Shown: piece after piece, positions 12,406 to 22,441 of the stretch
Position numbering within the stretch: position 1 is the stretch's first letter
Layout of the letters: each line of letters starts with the position of its first letter
Origin: Phycisphaeraceae bacterium
GTDB lineage: Bacteria; Planctomycetota; Phycisphaerae; Phycisphaerales; Phycisphaeraceae
Direction of reading: 5' to 3'
Length of the DNA: 64,000 nt
Assembly (NCBI GenBank): GCA_029260715.1
Contig: JAJDCS010000010.1
Coordinates: forward strand, 103,465-167,464
Notes under the pieces: model-generated
What the model was told of the DNA's origin: nothing
Seen by the model: the letters and a program-made list of their open reading frames with translations, nothing else
Database searches by the model: none
Position numbers and translations under genes: made by a program

Positions 12406-14349
12406 TTACTGCGTTTCGATTCTGACGGGCTGTTGGTCGGGGCTATCCTCGTCGGATTCGGACGGCGGCGGGGCGTCGGGCGAATACCCCGGCGGCTGAG
12501 GGAACGCCAACGCGGGGTCGAAACCCGCTTCACGGGCCTGGCGTTCCAGCACGGGACGCAGCCTGGCGTAGACGCGTTGACGCAGCCTGATCGGCGTGGC
12601 GGTCCATACACGCGAACGCAACTGCACCGATACGCCTGCCGAACGCATGTAAGCGGAAAAAGCGTCGGTGAGCATCTGATTAAACGGTGGCAGGCGTAGC
12701 CGCCCCTGCCCAGGGGCGATGGCTTGGACATCTTTGTCTTGCTGATACCTGCGGTGCGCGTCGCTGGCTAACTCAATAAAACGGTTGAACGTTTCGGGGT
12801 TGCCCTGCGCCAAGCCGTGTTGGAACGCGCGGTAGAGCATCTCACTGATGAATTGGTTCGTGTCCGACATCGTCGACAGGTGTTTGCTCAGTTGATCGGC
12901 GACAAGCTGGGCCAGCGGCTGGCGGTAACGACCGCTTTCGATATTGGTCCTGCTATCGCCATAGAAGCGGCGCGCCTTATCGAAAAACTCGCGTGCCTGA
13001 TCCGCGTCGCCGTAGAGGTAGTGGTGCACGGTGGCTTCGAGCAGGAAGTTCTCGTGGCCCATGGCGAACATGTCTTGCTCGACTTGGCCGAACTGGCCGC
13101 TATCGAGCCGCTGCTTGGCGGTGTCCAGGGCTTTGTCGTAGACAGGCGCGAAGCGCGGGTCGGGCATGAGGTCGACGCGCTGAGAAACGGGGTCCAGCGA
13201 CACGCGTCCGAACCGCGATAGCTGCTGGATGGCGTGCAACGACTGGCGGTTGGTGTTCAGCAAGTCGATTTCATGCACCTTAGGCTGACCGTCGTCGGGT
13301 TCCAGGCTAGAGCCTTCAATCTCCCCGGCGAGCGTGACGCCCAGCTCCGACCAGTACAGCCCATGCGACGCGGGGTGCCGCCAATCAAGCGGGCCGTAGC
13401 GTTGCATGAGCCCGAGCATATAGGCGGGGTCCATGTGGTATCGCCCGCGTAGCGCGGCCTTGCGCAGGAACGCGTACATCGCCTCGAACGGTTCGGCTGA
13501 TCGGGTATCCGCCAACACCGAGGCGAGCTGCGCGTCGTAGGGCAGGTCGGCAGCCGAGGCTTGCAACGGGGCGCCGCTGGTCGGTCCGGCTAGCCACGGC
13601 TCGTAAAGACGCACCGCGTTGATCTGCTGGAGCAACGCCGTGTCGGGCTGGTAGCCGATCCACTTGAGCCGCAGCAGCAGCGACTGCACACTGGGGGTCT
13701 TCTCAATGAGCCTGTCCAAGCTGTCGGGCGCGTCGGCGATGGGCTTGAACCAATCAATCGTTTGTGGGGTGTCGGCGTCGGGTGGCGGAGCGCCCAGCAC
13801 CAACTGCCACTCCAGGGCCAGCCGGTACTTGTAGTACCAGTGCATGTCGTCCATGAATAGGCCGATCTTGTGGAAATAAAACCAGCCCAACTCGCGGTAC
13901 AACTTGATCGCCGTGGGGTTGTAAACGATGCCCTTGTCGCGGAGCAACGCGATGCCTTTGCTGACCCAGTCCCACCGCTCTTCGGGGGTGTACGTAGCTA
14001 CGGAGATGTTGTAGGCCATGTTCCAAGCCTGGAAGAACCACACCTGGGGGAACCGCGGCTGAAGCGTGGTGATCCACTGGCTGAGCTGGTTGGCTTCGAA
14101 AAACTGCCCGTCGTCTTGGAGCACGCGGGCGCGGTACCACAGCGCGTCGACCAACACACCGCGGAACGAACCCAGCGCGGTGGTCGATAGCGTGACCCAA
14201 GGCGGCAACGCCCCGGCGGTGTCGGCGTCGAGCGCCATGGCGGGCTGGGGGCGGCGGGTGTTGACGGAATCGGCGATGAGCGCGACGCCGATCAGCGCGG
14301 CGAAAAACACCGTGGCCGAGATCAGCAGTGTGGCGCGGGTTGATCGCAT
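12406..14349 (-). CDS. Large membrane-anchored protein of unknown function, ABC/SPFH operon
   Basis: A 647-residue protein with one N-terminal membrane segment (residues about 7-25); the remainder is probably extracytoplasmic. The sequence is rich in Trp/Tyr helical segments (LSQWITTLQPRFPQVWFFQA, YRELGWFYFHKIGLFMDDMH) that look TPR-like, with a Pro/Asp-rich tail. It lies 51 bp downstream of the ABC-2 permease and is the last gene of a six-gene minus-strand run. That position suggests a substrate-binding or accessory role for the exporter, which is an inference. I do not recognise a named family. Confidence 0.7.
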   Translation of the reverse strand: MRSTRATLLISATVFFAALIGVALIADSVNTRRPQPAMALDADTAGALPPWVTLSTTALGSFRGVLVDALWYRARVLQDDGQFFEANQLSQWITTLQPRFPQVWFFQAWNMAYNISVATYTPEERWDWVSKGIALLRDKGIVYNPTAIKLYRELGWFYFHKIGLFMDDMHWYYKYRLALEWQLVLGAPPPDADTPQTIDWFKPIADAPDSLDRLIEKTPSVQSLLLRLKWIGYQPDTALLQQINAVRLYEPWLAGPTSGAPLQASAADLPYDAQLASVLADTRSAEPFEAMYAFLRKAALRGRYHMDPAYMLGLMQRYGPLDWRHPASHGLYWSELGVTLAGEIEGSSLEPDDGQPKVHEIDLLNTNRQSLHAIQQLSRFGRVSLDPVSQRVDLMPDPRFAPVYDKALDTAKQRLDSGQFGQVEQDMFAMGHENFLLEATVHHYLYGDADQAREFFDKARRFYGDSRTNIESGRYRQPLAQLVADQLSKHLSTMSDTNQFISEMLYRAFQHGLAQGNPETFNRFIELASDAHRRYQQDKDVQAIAPGQGRLRLPPFNQMLTDAFSAYMRSAGVSVQLRSRVWTATPIRLRQRVYARLRPVLERQAREAGFDPALAFPQPPGYSPDAPPPSESDEDSPDQQPVRIETQ

Positions 14350-14399
14350 GGCTTACCGGTAAAAAAATCCATTGACAGGCGGCGCCCGACCGGCCTCCG

Positions 14400-16223
14400 T
14401 CACACGGTCACACGCGCCAACTCGCGGGCGCGGAGCATCGCCCACCCCACCGCGGCGCAGCCGCCCGTGCTGACCAGCCCGACCCACAGCACCGCCGAGG
14501 CCAGCGTCCGGCCGGCCACAACGCGACCGTCCGCGACCAGCGGCACCGGATTGTAGTGGCTAAACGACGGAATCAAGAGCACAAAACCGTTGCCCACCAG
14601 CCGCACCACCACCTTTACCGCCTCCCACACCTGCCCGGACATCAGCCGCTCAAAGAAAGCGTGTATCAGCCACTGCAACGCCTCCCACCAAGCCCGGTCG
14701 CGCCCGGGCACGGGGACGTATAGCTGCATGGACTCAATAAAAAACTCGTGGGCGCCCGCCGCCGCGTAGACCAGACCGCACAGCAGACACGCCACCGGGA
14801 AATCCAGCACCGCACCCGCAGCCAAGCCCAGCATCGCCAAAAAACCCAGACGCACCCATATCATCACCAACGCCCGCGCCAGGTTCGACTCAAACCGCCC
14901 GGCCTGGTAGAGCACCTCCAGCCCCTGGCCCGGCGCGAAGCTCACGCTCGACGCGAACGTGGCACGCGGGCTGTCCAAATCGACGTTATCAATACGCACA
15001 TCGAGGCGCCCGTCGGCGTCGATCATCGACACGGGCAGGTCCACGATGTAATACTTCGAGTCGGCGACGACGATCGGCTTTTGCAAGCCCGTGCCCGGGT
15101 CGGTCGGGTACGGCCTGCCGTTGAGCCACATCGCCAAACGCACGCGCTGGTCAGGCGGTGTGGCTGACGAGACGGGCTTGAACCGCAACTGCACCCACTG
15201 GCCGAACGCTTTGGCGCGGTCCAGGCCGGTGAACAAGTAACGCTGGCTGCCAAGCGGGGGGATCGTGTGCCACCGCGCTTCGACGACGCGCTGGATCGCC
15301 AGCCGATCGCCGGGCGTCAGGTTGTCGGGCGCGTAGCGGGTAGGGTCGTCGGCTTGGAGTTGGGTGAGGCGTGTCTCGAACACGGCGTTGAGGTCGAGGT
15401 CCGGCGGGGGCTGGGCGGGCTGCGACCGGCGAGCCACGAAAACCTGGTTGTCGATCGCGGCGCGGTCGTGTCGGTCGCGGTGGGGCTGCATCTGCATCAC
15501 CTTGGCGAAAACATACACCCCCACGCCCGTCACCAAGACCAATAGCAGATTCAACAGCATGACCCCCACCCACTTGCCCAGCAGGTATTGCCCGCGGCTT
15601 AACGGCTTGGTCAGTGACAGGTACACCTGCTTGCGGCTCATATCACCGCAGACCGTCGCGCAAGACAACGCCACCGTCATCACGCTTAGCAACACGGCAG
15701 CGCTGGACAGCGACCAGGTCAAGAAAAACTGGATGCGGTACCGCAATAGCTCTTTGGGGTCGAGCATAAACGGCAAGGCTGGGACAATCAGAAGCAACCC
15801 CACGAGCATCGCCAGGACCAGCTTCATGCGGATCGCTTCGTCTATGAGCGTGCGAGCCACGCCCGCCCAAGCGATACCCGGCGACAGGGCCGCGCGGATT
15901 AAGCCGTGCCCAAAAAAGAAACCCAGCCACATACACCCCACACCCACGACCACCACCGCCGACCCACGGTAATCCAACACCCACAGCGCGCCCGACCCCG
16001 CCGCCGCAGCGGACAGGCCCGCCAGCCAAGGCCAATACCACTCACGCGTCTGCCACCACCCGTAGCACGCCCACCCCAGCAGCAGCGCATCGGCCACCGC
16101 CACCCCGCCCAGCCACAGCGGGCGATACGGGACCACACCCCACAGCCACATCAGCAGCAACAGCCCCTGCAAAGCCAACAGGGCGGTGATCAGCAGAAGG
16201 AAACCAACGCGTTTAACAAACAA
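14400..16223 (-). CDS. ABC-2 type transporter permease
   Basis: A 607-residue integral membrane protein. Hydrophobic segments cluster at about residues 5-60, 70-115 and 135-235, and again from about 440 to the C-terminus; a large hydrophilic region of about 200 residues lies between. The stretch CGDMSRKQVYLSLTKPLSRGQYLLGKWVG is the ABC-2 permease signature around the coupling helix (charged, then LtKPlsRgqyllGKw). The upstream gene, 59 bp away, encodes its likely ATPase. The assigned start is TTG at 16223 without a clear ribosome site, so the N-terminus is uncertain. The substrate is unknown. Confidence 0.88.
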   Translation of the reverse strand: MFVKRVGFLLLITALLALQGLLLLMWLWGVVPYRPLWLGGVAVADALLLGWACYGWWQTREWYWPWLAGLSAAAAGSGALWVLDYRGSAVVVVGVGCMWLGFFFGHGLIRAALSPGIAWAGVARTLIDEAIRMKLVLAMLVGLLLIVPALPFMLDPKELLRYRIQFFLTWSLSSAAVLLSVMTVALSCATVCGDMSRKQVYLSLTKPLSRGQYLLGKWVGVMLLNLLLVLVTGVGVYVFAKVMQMQPHRDRHDRAAIDNQVFVARRSQPAQPPPDLDLNAVFETRLTQLQADDPTRYAPDNLTPGDRLAIQRVVEARWHTIPPLGSQRYLFTGLDRAKAFGQWVQLRFKPVSSATPPDQRVRLAMWLNGRPYPTDPGTGLQKPIVVADSKYYIVDLPVSMIDADGRLDVRIDNVDLDSPRATFASSVSFAPGQGLEVLYQAGRFESNLARALVMIWVRLGFLAMLGLAAGAVLDFPVACLLCGLVYAAAGAHEFFIESMQLYVPVPGRDRAWWEALQWLIHAFFERLMSGQVWEAVKVVVRLVGNGFVLLIPSFSHYNPVPLVADGRVVAGRTLASAVLWVGLVSTGGCAAVGWAMLRARELARVTV

Positions 16224-16282
16224 AGCTGTGGCGACTCCGAAAATAAAACCTGACTGATGAACTCACACCTCAACACGGACGG

Positions 16283-18034
16283 CTACGGCGCGTCCGGGTC
16301 GTATGGCGGGACGTCTTCGACGGCTTCAGTGAACGATTCATACGGTTTTTCTTCATGCGGCTGCGACGGGTCGGGCTGGCTGCGCTCGGACACCGTGTGA
16401 GGTGGAGATACGGGTTTGGGTTTAGCCGGTGACGCGTCATCGCTGCTAGCTGAGGCATCATCACGTGGCGAAGCGGGCGGTTGGGCTTCGGTCTTAACCG
16501 CTTCATGGGAGTCGGCGTCGTCGTCTTCATCACCCTCCCAGGGCTCCAACGCTTGCTGCTCTAGGATTTTCTCAAACGGTGACGGCGTACCCGCTTGAGG
16601 CGGACTTTGTGGCGCATCGGCTTGAGGCGGCGGGGCGGGTGGCGAGGCAGCGGGCGCCTTAGCGACGTCAGGCGGCGGCTCAGCTGCGGTGGGCTCGCTT
16701 GACGGGGTGTCGAGTGGCTCGGCGCTAACCAATTGCTCTATGACGGAAGTATCCTCGGTATCGGCTGTGGGTGGCTGCTGGGTATGGCCCGGGGTTTGTT
16801 GCTCGGTCGGCTCCACGGGCGGGGGCGCTGGGGGCTGTGCGGCTTTGACGAGGCGGTCGACCACGTCTGCTTCTTCCGGCTGCGTTGGACGCGCCTGCGG
16901 TTGCGCTTCAGAGGCCGTTGGTGTCTTCGGTTCGGGTTGGCCAGGCGGGGGGGAGGTCGTCCGCGGCGCAACTGTCGCCGCCCCGGCTGCGGTCAGCGCG
17001 GCGATGACCGAATCGCCCTGTGAAGCGTTGGAAGGGTCGGACTTAAGGAACTGGGCGATCTGGCCGCCCGCTTTGGCGCCGCCGGTGGAAACACCCTGTG
17101 TCTGGGCCTGACGCACGATGTCCAAAAACAGCGACTCGAGCTTGCGCCGCGGCTTGTCCACGTGATCGATGTGCTTGCCGCGCGCTTCGAGCATGGCCCC
17201 CAGGTCGCGCAGGTCGTCCTCATTAAGCCCCTCGACCTGGATGGCGGTGATGTCCTTGCGTACCAATAGCTCGTCCACCGTGCCCGTGGCGCGGACCTTG
17301 CCGCCGTACATAATCGCGACGCGCGTGCACACGTCTTCCACGTCAGCCAGCAGGTGCGAGCACAGCAATATCGTCTTGCGCCGCTGGGACAACTCCAGGA
17401 TCAGGTCCTTGATCTGCCTGGCGCCGATAGGGTCCAAGCCATTGGTCGGCTCATCTAAGATAAGTAATTCCGGGTCGTTGATCAGCGCCTGCGCCAGGCC
17501 GATGCGCCGCTGCATGCCCTTGGAGTATTGCCCCACCGGGCGGTGCTGGGCACCCTGAAGCCCGACCATATCCAACAGCATGTCGATCCTCTGAAGGCGC
17601 TGGCGTCGCGGCAGGTGAAACAGCGTGCCGTAATAGTCGAGTGTCTCCCGCGCGTTGAGAAACGGGTACAGGTACGACTCTTCGGGCAGGTACCCGATCT
17701 GCATTTTTGTTTGAACGTCCTGGGGGTGCTTGCCCAGCACAGCCACGCGCCCGGCGGTGGGGTGCAGCAGCCCGAGCATGAGCTTGATCGTCGTGGACTT
17801 GCCCGACCCGTTGGGCCCCAGCAGCCCGAACACGTCGCCCCGGCAAACGTCTAGATCGATCCCGTCAACCGCGGTGACGCGCTGACGCAGCCAGAAATCG
17901 CGGAATACCTTGGTCAGCCCGATGCACTTGATCACCGGCTCGTACCGGGCGGGGGGCGCGGCGGCGCGAGCGGCGCCTTGGGGCGGGGTCGGCTTTAAGC
18001 CGGGCGGTGTGCTGGGCGATTCGGTTGAGGCCAT
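16283..18034 (-). CDS. ABC transporter ATP-binding protein with long acidic/Pro-rich tail
   Basis: ATPase of an ABC exporter, 583 residues from ATG 18034 (a TTG six bases upstream is less likely). Walker A GPNGSGKST is at about residues 73-81, the signature region reads YSKGMQRRIGLAQAL (a KG variant of SGGQ, common in ABC-2 exporters), and Walker B is LLILDEPTNGLDP, followed by the switch His in LLCSHLLADVEDV. The ABC domain ends near residue 300. The last 260 residues are low-complexity Pro/Ala/Glu/Thr sequence, predicted disordered and unusual for the family. The permease gene follows 59 bp downstream. Confidence 0.95.
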   Translation of the reverse strand: MASTESPSTPPGLKPTPPQGAARAAAPPARYEPVIKCIGLTKVFRDFWLRQRVTAVDGIDLDVCRGDVFGLLGPNGSGKSTTIKLMLGLLHPTAGRVAVLGKHPQDVQTKMQIGYLPEESYLYPFLNARETLDYYGTLFHLPRRQRLQRIDMLLDMVGLQGAQHRPVGQYSKGMQRRIGLAQALINDPELLILDEPTNGLDPIGARQIKDLILELSQRRKTILLCSHLLADVEDVCTRVAIMYGGKVRATGTVDELLVRKDITAIQVEGLNEDDLRDLGAMLEARGKHIDHVDKPRRKLESLFLDIVRQAQTQGVSTGGAKAGGQIAQFLKSDPSNASQGDSVIAALTAAGAATVAPRTTSPPPGQPEPKTPTASEAQPQARPTQPEEADVVDRLVKAAQPPAPPPVEPTEQQTPGHTQQPPTADTEDTSVIEQLVSAEPLDTPSSEPTAAEPPPDVAKAPAASPPAPPPQADAPQSPPQAGTPSPFEKILEQQALEPWEGDEDDDADSHEAVKTEAQPPASPRDDASASSDDASPAKPKPVSPPHTVSERSQPDPSQPHEEKPYESFTEAVEDVPPYDPDAP

Positions 18035-18060
18035 GGTCAATCCCGTGTGGTGGGCGGCTG

Positions 18061-19347
18061 TCAGTTGCCCCGTGGGCGGTCCTGTTCTTCGCCGGTCAGT
18101 CTTTGGCGCTCCCGCTGCTGCTGGACCTGCGGATCGCGGCTGATATCAAGGTACGTCTGCCCAGGCGGCAGGTAAATCGTTTCGATATCGCCGGTCAAGA
18201 TGCGTTGCTTGGCGTCCTGCCACAGCCGGTTGACGACGATACGCGGGTTCTTGCGGTACTCGGGCAGCAGGCTGTTGAAGTAGTCGGCCTCGCCGCGGAC
18301 CTTGGCCACGACCTCGGTACGGTAGGTCATGGCCTCATTGATCATCTCCGCCACCGCGCCGCCGATGGTGGCTTGGCCCTGCTGGGCGGGGACGGCCAGC
18401 GAGGTGAATGCCTCGTCGAGTTGTTGGCTTAGCTCCTCGGTGAGCAACACGTCGGTGCCGTGGGTGGCTAGCTCGTAGTCGTCGATCAGTGTTAACAACG
18501 GCTCGTACGCCTCCCCAGCCGTACCCACAAGCAGGCGCGCGGCGAGTTCCTGGGCTTGCTCGACGAGCTTGGCGTTGAGGCTCTCGGCGTTGAGCACCGC
18601 GCGCACAGCCGTGCGCACGGGCAGCGGGTAAGCAGGGTCACGCGCGCTCAGGTCGGTGATGCGGATGCCGGTTTGCAACGCGTCAAGCATCTGCTGGGCG
18701 TGGCGCACGGCTTGGCCGGCTTTCTGGGAACGGATCAACTGATCGGCGGTCGTGGCGGCGGTGGCGAAAACAATGCTCTGCTCGGCGATATTTCGCACCA
18801 ACCCACGCGCCGAGTCGGGGTCGCCGAAACAAGCGAGGAACTTGATCGGGTCTTCGATCGCGTAGGTGACCGACCAGCGCGCGTGGACGATCTGCGCGTC
18901 GCCGGTGAGCAGGTAGCCGTCCTTTTCGGGGTTCAACGGCCCGGCCCGGGCTTGTTGCTGCTGCTCGTTTAGCCCAGCGCCGGGGTGCGGGGTCTGATAC
19001 CAGAACGCCTGGTCCAGGGTGATCTGCTGGGGCGCCGCGGGGAGGGTGACCACGCGCTCGAAGGGGTAGGGCAGCGAGAAGTAAGGCCCGCCCGCCTGGA
19101 GCGCCTGCTCGCCGGGCTCGCCCACGACCCGCCCGAACCGCAGGCGCAGCGCCGTCTGTTGTTGGCTGACGTTGAACACGCCGCTGGCTAGATACAGGAT
19201 CAGTAAAAGCACCATCGCCACCTTGAGCACCCAAAAGCTCACGCGCAGCGCATCGGCCAACGACCGCTGGGCGGGGTCCAACCCGTCGTCAAGCGCAGCG
19301 GTGCCCGCGGCGAGCGGCGAAGCGGGAGCGGTTGGGTCGCTGTCCAT
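18061..19347 (-). CDS. SPFH/band 7 protein, HflK-like
   Basis: A 428-residue membrane protein with one transmembrane segment at about residues 35-60 followed by an SPFH domain (VSQQQTALRLRFGRVVGEPG, then ALQAGGPYFSLPYPFERVV). A C-terminal helical region carries charged repeats ending DIETIYLPPGQTYLDISRDP. HflK/HflC form membrane cages around the FtsH protease; whether this pair does so here is inferred. It starts 5 bp after the hflC-like stop and ends 27 bp before the ABC ATPase start, so it is probably co-transcribed with both. Confidence 0.85.
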   Translation of the reverse strand: MDSDPTAPASPLAAGTAALDDGLDPAQRSLADALRVSFWVLKVAMVLLLILYLASGVFNVSQQQTALRLRFGRVVGEPGEQALQAGGPYFSLPYPFERVVTLPAAPQQITLDQAFWYQTPHPGAGLNEQQQQARAGPLNPEKDGYLLTGDAQIVHARWSVTYAIEDPIKFLACFGDPDSARGLVRNIAEQSIVFATAATTADQLIRSQKAGQAVRHAQQMLDALQTGIRITDLSARDPAYPLPVRTAVRAVLNAESLNAKLVEQAQELAARLLVGTAGEAYEPLLTLIDDYELATHGTDVLLTEELSQQLDEAFTSLAVPAQQGQATIGGAVAEMINEAMTYRTEVVAKVRGEADYFNSLLPEYRKNPRIVVNRLWQDAKQRILTGDIETIYLPPGQTYLDISRDPQVQQQRERQRLTGEEQDRPRGN

Positions 19348-19352
19348 GGCGG

Positions 19353-20273
19353 TTAATTCCCCGGTGTGAAATCCTGTGTGCCGTCGCCCGTCTCGCTGAA
19401 AAGCTCGGGCAGTGAGAGCTGGTTGGCGTCGAGCACGAACGTGGTGTTGTGGGGCAGCACGGTTTCGAGTGTCTGTATCCTGCGTAGGAATATGGCCAGG
19501 GATTCGTCTTGGCGGAAGGCGGTGTAGTACTGAGCGGCTTCCTGGTCGCCTTGGGCGCGCACGGTTTGTGCGCGGCGCTGGGCGAACGCCAGGATGCGCC
19601 GCTTGGCGGAGTTGGCCTGGCTGATGATCGCGTCGGCCTGGGCCTGGCCCGATACACGCGCGTTCGACGCCATGCGCTGGCGCGCCTGACGCATGGTCTC
19701 GAACACCTGCTGCGTGTTTTCTTCCGGCAGCAAGAGCCGACGCACACCGACCAGCCTGGCTTCAATGCCGTATTCCAGCAGCTTCAAGCGGTTGCCCAAG
19801 CCCGCCAACGCCTCTTGCTCGATCGCGGGGAGCATGACCCGGCTGGGGTCGGTGTTCACCAACTGGTCCATGCGGTACCTGCCGATCGTGCCGCTGACCT
19901 CTTCGCTTAAAAGCGGCGCGAGTTTCTCTTGAGCCGATCGGGTGTCCTGGAGCTTAACGAAGAACGTCAGCGGGTCGCTGATCCGCCAGGCCAAATAGGT
20001 GCGGATGACCACGCTCTTGCCGTCGCTTGTGGAGGCCTGCTCGAGGCGGTGTTCGAGCAGTTGCACGCGCGTGTCGTAGCGTTGGACTTTCTGGATAGGC
20101 CAGGGCAGCTTGAAGTACAAGCCGGGCTGGCGCTTGACCGCCTCGGTGGAGGCTTTGTCGAAGGTCGTGAGCACCGCGACCTGGTCGTACCGCACCTGGA
20201 AGGCGAACATGTACGCCAGCAGCACCGCCACGATCACCGCGCCAACCAGCAGTGTCAATCGGTTTTTGAGCAT
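19353..20273 (-). CDS. hflC: SPFH/band 7 protein, HflC-like
   Basis: A 306-residue protein with an N-terminal membrane anchor (residues 8-27) and an SPFH domain: VLTTFDKASTEAVKRQPGLYFKLPWPIQKV and DGKSVVIRTYLAWRISDPL match HflC. The extended helical arm includes AQADAIISQANSAKRRILAFAQRRAQTVRAQGDQEAAQYYTAF, where the family has ARGEA.AI...A, and QTLETVLPHNTTFVLD follows. Length and order match HflC. It sits between two HflK-like genes in the operon. The role in FtsH control is known for the family and inferred here. Confidence 0.88.
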   Translation of the reverse strand: MLKNRLTLLVGAVIVAVLLAYMFAFQVRYDQVAVLTTFDKASTEAVKRQPGLYFKLPWPIQKVQRYDTRVQLLEHRLEQASTSDGKSVVIRTYLAWRISDPLTFFVKLQDTRSAQEKLAPLLSEEVSGTIGRYRMDQLVNTDPSRVMLPAIEQEALAGLGNRLKLLEYGIEARLVGVRRLLLPEENTQQVFETMRQARQRMASNARVSGQAQADAIISQANSAKRRILAFAQRRAQTVRAQGDQEAAQYYTAFRQDESLAIFLRRIQTLETVLPHNTTFVLDANQLSLPELFSETGDGTQDFTPGN

Positions 20274-20347
20274 GTCAGTCGTGCCTCCGTGTGGGCTATA
20301 AGTGTATCTTGGTTCACCTTTGTAAAGCGGCCACGCCGTCTTGTCCG

Positions 20348-22441
20348 TTACGGCTCCTCTTGCAACAGCGAGTCGATGGTCGACCGCGCGTCTTTGAGGT
20401 CCACGCGGAACGTGGGCATGCGCGCCTGATCGACCGCGAGGATGATTTTGCGGGCGTCTTTCAGGCCGTTGGCCAAAACGTCCAGGTACCGCTGGGCACG
20501 GAAATATTTAGGCGCGTTGCGGTAGGCGGCGACCTCGGCGTTGAACCGCAGCGCCGCGGCCTGCTCGTTGACGGCGCGCTCCCAGCGGTCGGCGCGCGCT
20601 TCGTAAATCAGCTTCGCCGCTTCGCCACGCGCGCCGGTCAACAACTGCTCAATCTTAAGCTCCTGCTCGCGCACCCGGCGCTGGGTCGCGAGCGTTTCGA
20701 GCGGGTCTTCCGGCTGGGCTTGCTGCTGGAGTTGTTCGAGGTCGATGATGGCTTGATTGATTTCATCTGCTTTCTGGGGCGACCCCGCGACCGACGCCAG
20801 CGCCTCGATCGCCTCTTGCCGGGCCTGCTCGACCATGCTCTGACGCTCTTGCATCGCCCCGATCTGCTCAAGAAACGCCGCGGCTACGCTTTCGTCCGGG
20901 GGCGGGTAGACGTTGTTGAGCCCGACGAAGATCACTTGCAGGCCCAGGCCGGCCGCGTCTGCGTCCGCTTGGACCTGCCGCATCAGCCGTTCGCCCGCCG
21001 ACGCGCGCCCCGCGCCCAGCAGCGTGTCGATGTCCTCGGTCATGAAGTAGGCATTGACCAAGCGTTCGGTGATCGCGGTGAGCATCGCGCGGTGGTCCGT
21101 GGCGGCGGACACGTGCCGCGATAAGTCCGTCAGCCGATACTGGACCACCACCTCAGCCCCGACAAGCGACAGCCCCGCGGCGCCGCGCGGCGCGCCTTCG
21201 CCGCCGCTCTGGAACCACTGCGCCACCAGCGGCGTAGGCGCGGTCACAAAGTATTGCTCTTGACCCGCGTGGCGTTTGGTCCACAGCGCCGCAGCCGCGG
21301 TGTCCGTGGTCTGTGACGACCCGACAACAACCTGATGCACGCGCCCCGTCGCGTATTTGCTTGCCCTGCCGATCGGCCAGGGCAGCTTCAGGTGCAGCCC
21401 CGGCCCCATCGGCTGACCGCTTACTTGCCCGAACCGTGTGACCACCGCCTGCTCATGGGGTGACACGATCACCAGGCTCGTCAGCAAGACCATGGTCAGC
21501 AAGCCGCCCGCCACTAGCGGGGTGACCGCACGGCTAAACAACAGATAAAACCAGCTACGCGAAATCTCGAAACCGAACTGGTAGTTCAGCGCGTCGCTGA
21601 TGGCGTCGGCGATCGACCCGGGGCTGGTCATCCACCCGAGCATGCGGCTATCAAACGCGGGTCGCGTTGCCTGGCCCGCTTTGCGCGGGCGGTAGACGTT
21701 CAGCACCAGCGCCAGCAGCACCTCGACGCCGACCAGTGTCATGAGCCCCGGGATGACCAGCGCCAGCCACGCCAGCACGGCCGCGTTGCCGTAATGCGTA
21801 AGCACCACGCCCACCAGCAGCATGGCCGCCGACAAGCACCCCCCGATCAGGTAGCTCGCCCCGCCACGCAATAGCGCCCACTCGGGCGTGTGGGCCATGC
21901 CCGACTCGTACCGCGCCGCGACAAACGCCACGAAGCCCGCCAACGCCATGACCACCATCAGCACGGTGGTGTTCACCGGCTGGCGCACAGCCCCGTGAAT
22001 CAGGCTGCCATCGACAAATGCCCTGTAATGGTCAAGCGATAACGCCAACCCAACAGCCAACAGGTACGCCAGCGTGATCAGGCTCACCACCGGCAAGCCC
22101 CAGCGGTAGAGTTGATTGAGCCGTCGTTTTGCTAGGTGAAGGTCATCGCCGTGGCTGTCGAACAAAGCGGTGGATTGCGCGTCGGGCTGCGTGAGCCGCT
22201 CGGTTTCCAGCGCCTCGATGCGTTCGAGTTGGTGCTGGTAATACACCAACGCCAGCACGCACCAGATGGGCAAGCCCCCGAACAGGTGCCACGCCCCGGC
22301 GTAAATGGCGGGGCTATCGGCGTACAGCCCGGCAAGCGTGAGCGTCAGCGCCAACAGAAGCTGAACCGCCAAGCCTAACAGGGCGGCGTGAGCGGCGCGG
22401 CGGTAGGTTTGATGGTCTTGAGCCATAGGGCTATCCGGCAT
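20348..22441 (-). CDS. Multi-pass SPFH/band 7 protein, HflK-like
   Basis: A 697-residue protein that begins with about six transmembrane segments (residues 15-255), then a seventh at about 310-330 that leads directly into an SPFH domain (VSPHEQAVVTRFGQVSGQPMGPGLHLKLPWPIG). The helical tail has typical SPFH features (VFVGLNNVYPPPDESVAAAF, QAIIDLEQLQQQAQ, GEAAKLIYEARADRWERAV). Standard HflK has only one membrane segment, so the N-terminal region is an extra module. It is the first gene of the SPFH/ABC operon; ATG at 22441 is used, ATG at 22426 is possible. Confidence 0.85.
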   Translation of the reverse strand: MPDSPMAQDHQTYRRAAHAALLGLAVQLLLALTLTLAGLYADSPAIYAGAWHLFGGLPIWCVLALVYYQHQLERIEALETERLTQPDAQSTALFDSHGDDLHLAKRRLNQLYRWGLPVVSLITLAYLLAVGLALSLDHYRAFVDGSLIHGAVRQPVNTTVLMVVMALAGFVAFVAARYESGMAHTPEWALLRGGASYLIGGCLSAAMLLVGVVLTHYGNAAVLAWLALVIPGLMTLVGVEVLLALVLNVYRPRKAGQATRPAFDSRMLGWMTSPGSIADAISDALNYQFGFEISRSWFYLLFSRAVTPLVAGGLLTMVLLTSLVIVSPHEQAVVTRFGQVSGQPMGPGLHLKLPWPIGRASKYATGRVHQVVVGSSQTTDTAAAALWTKRHAGQEQYFVTAPTPLVAQWFQSGGEGAPRGAAGLSLVGAEVVVQYRLTDLSRHVSAATDHRAMLTAITERLVNAYFMTEDIDTLLGAGRASAGERLMRQVQADADAAGLGLQVIFVGLNNVYPPPDESVAAAFLEQIGAMQERQSMVEQARQEAIEALASVAGSPQKADEINQAIIDLEQLQQQAQPEDPLETLATQRRVREQELKIEQLLTGARGEAAKLIYEARADRWERAVNEQAAALRFNAEVAAYRNAPKYFRAQRYLDVLANGLKDARKIILAVDQARMPTFRVDLKDARSTIDSLLQEEP

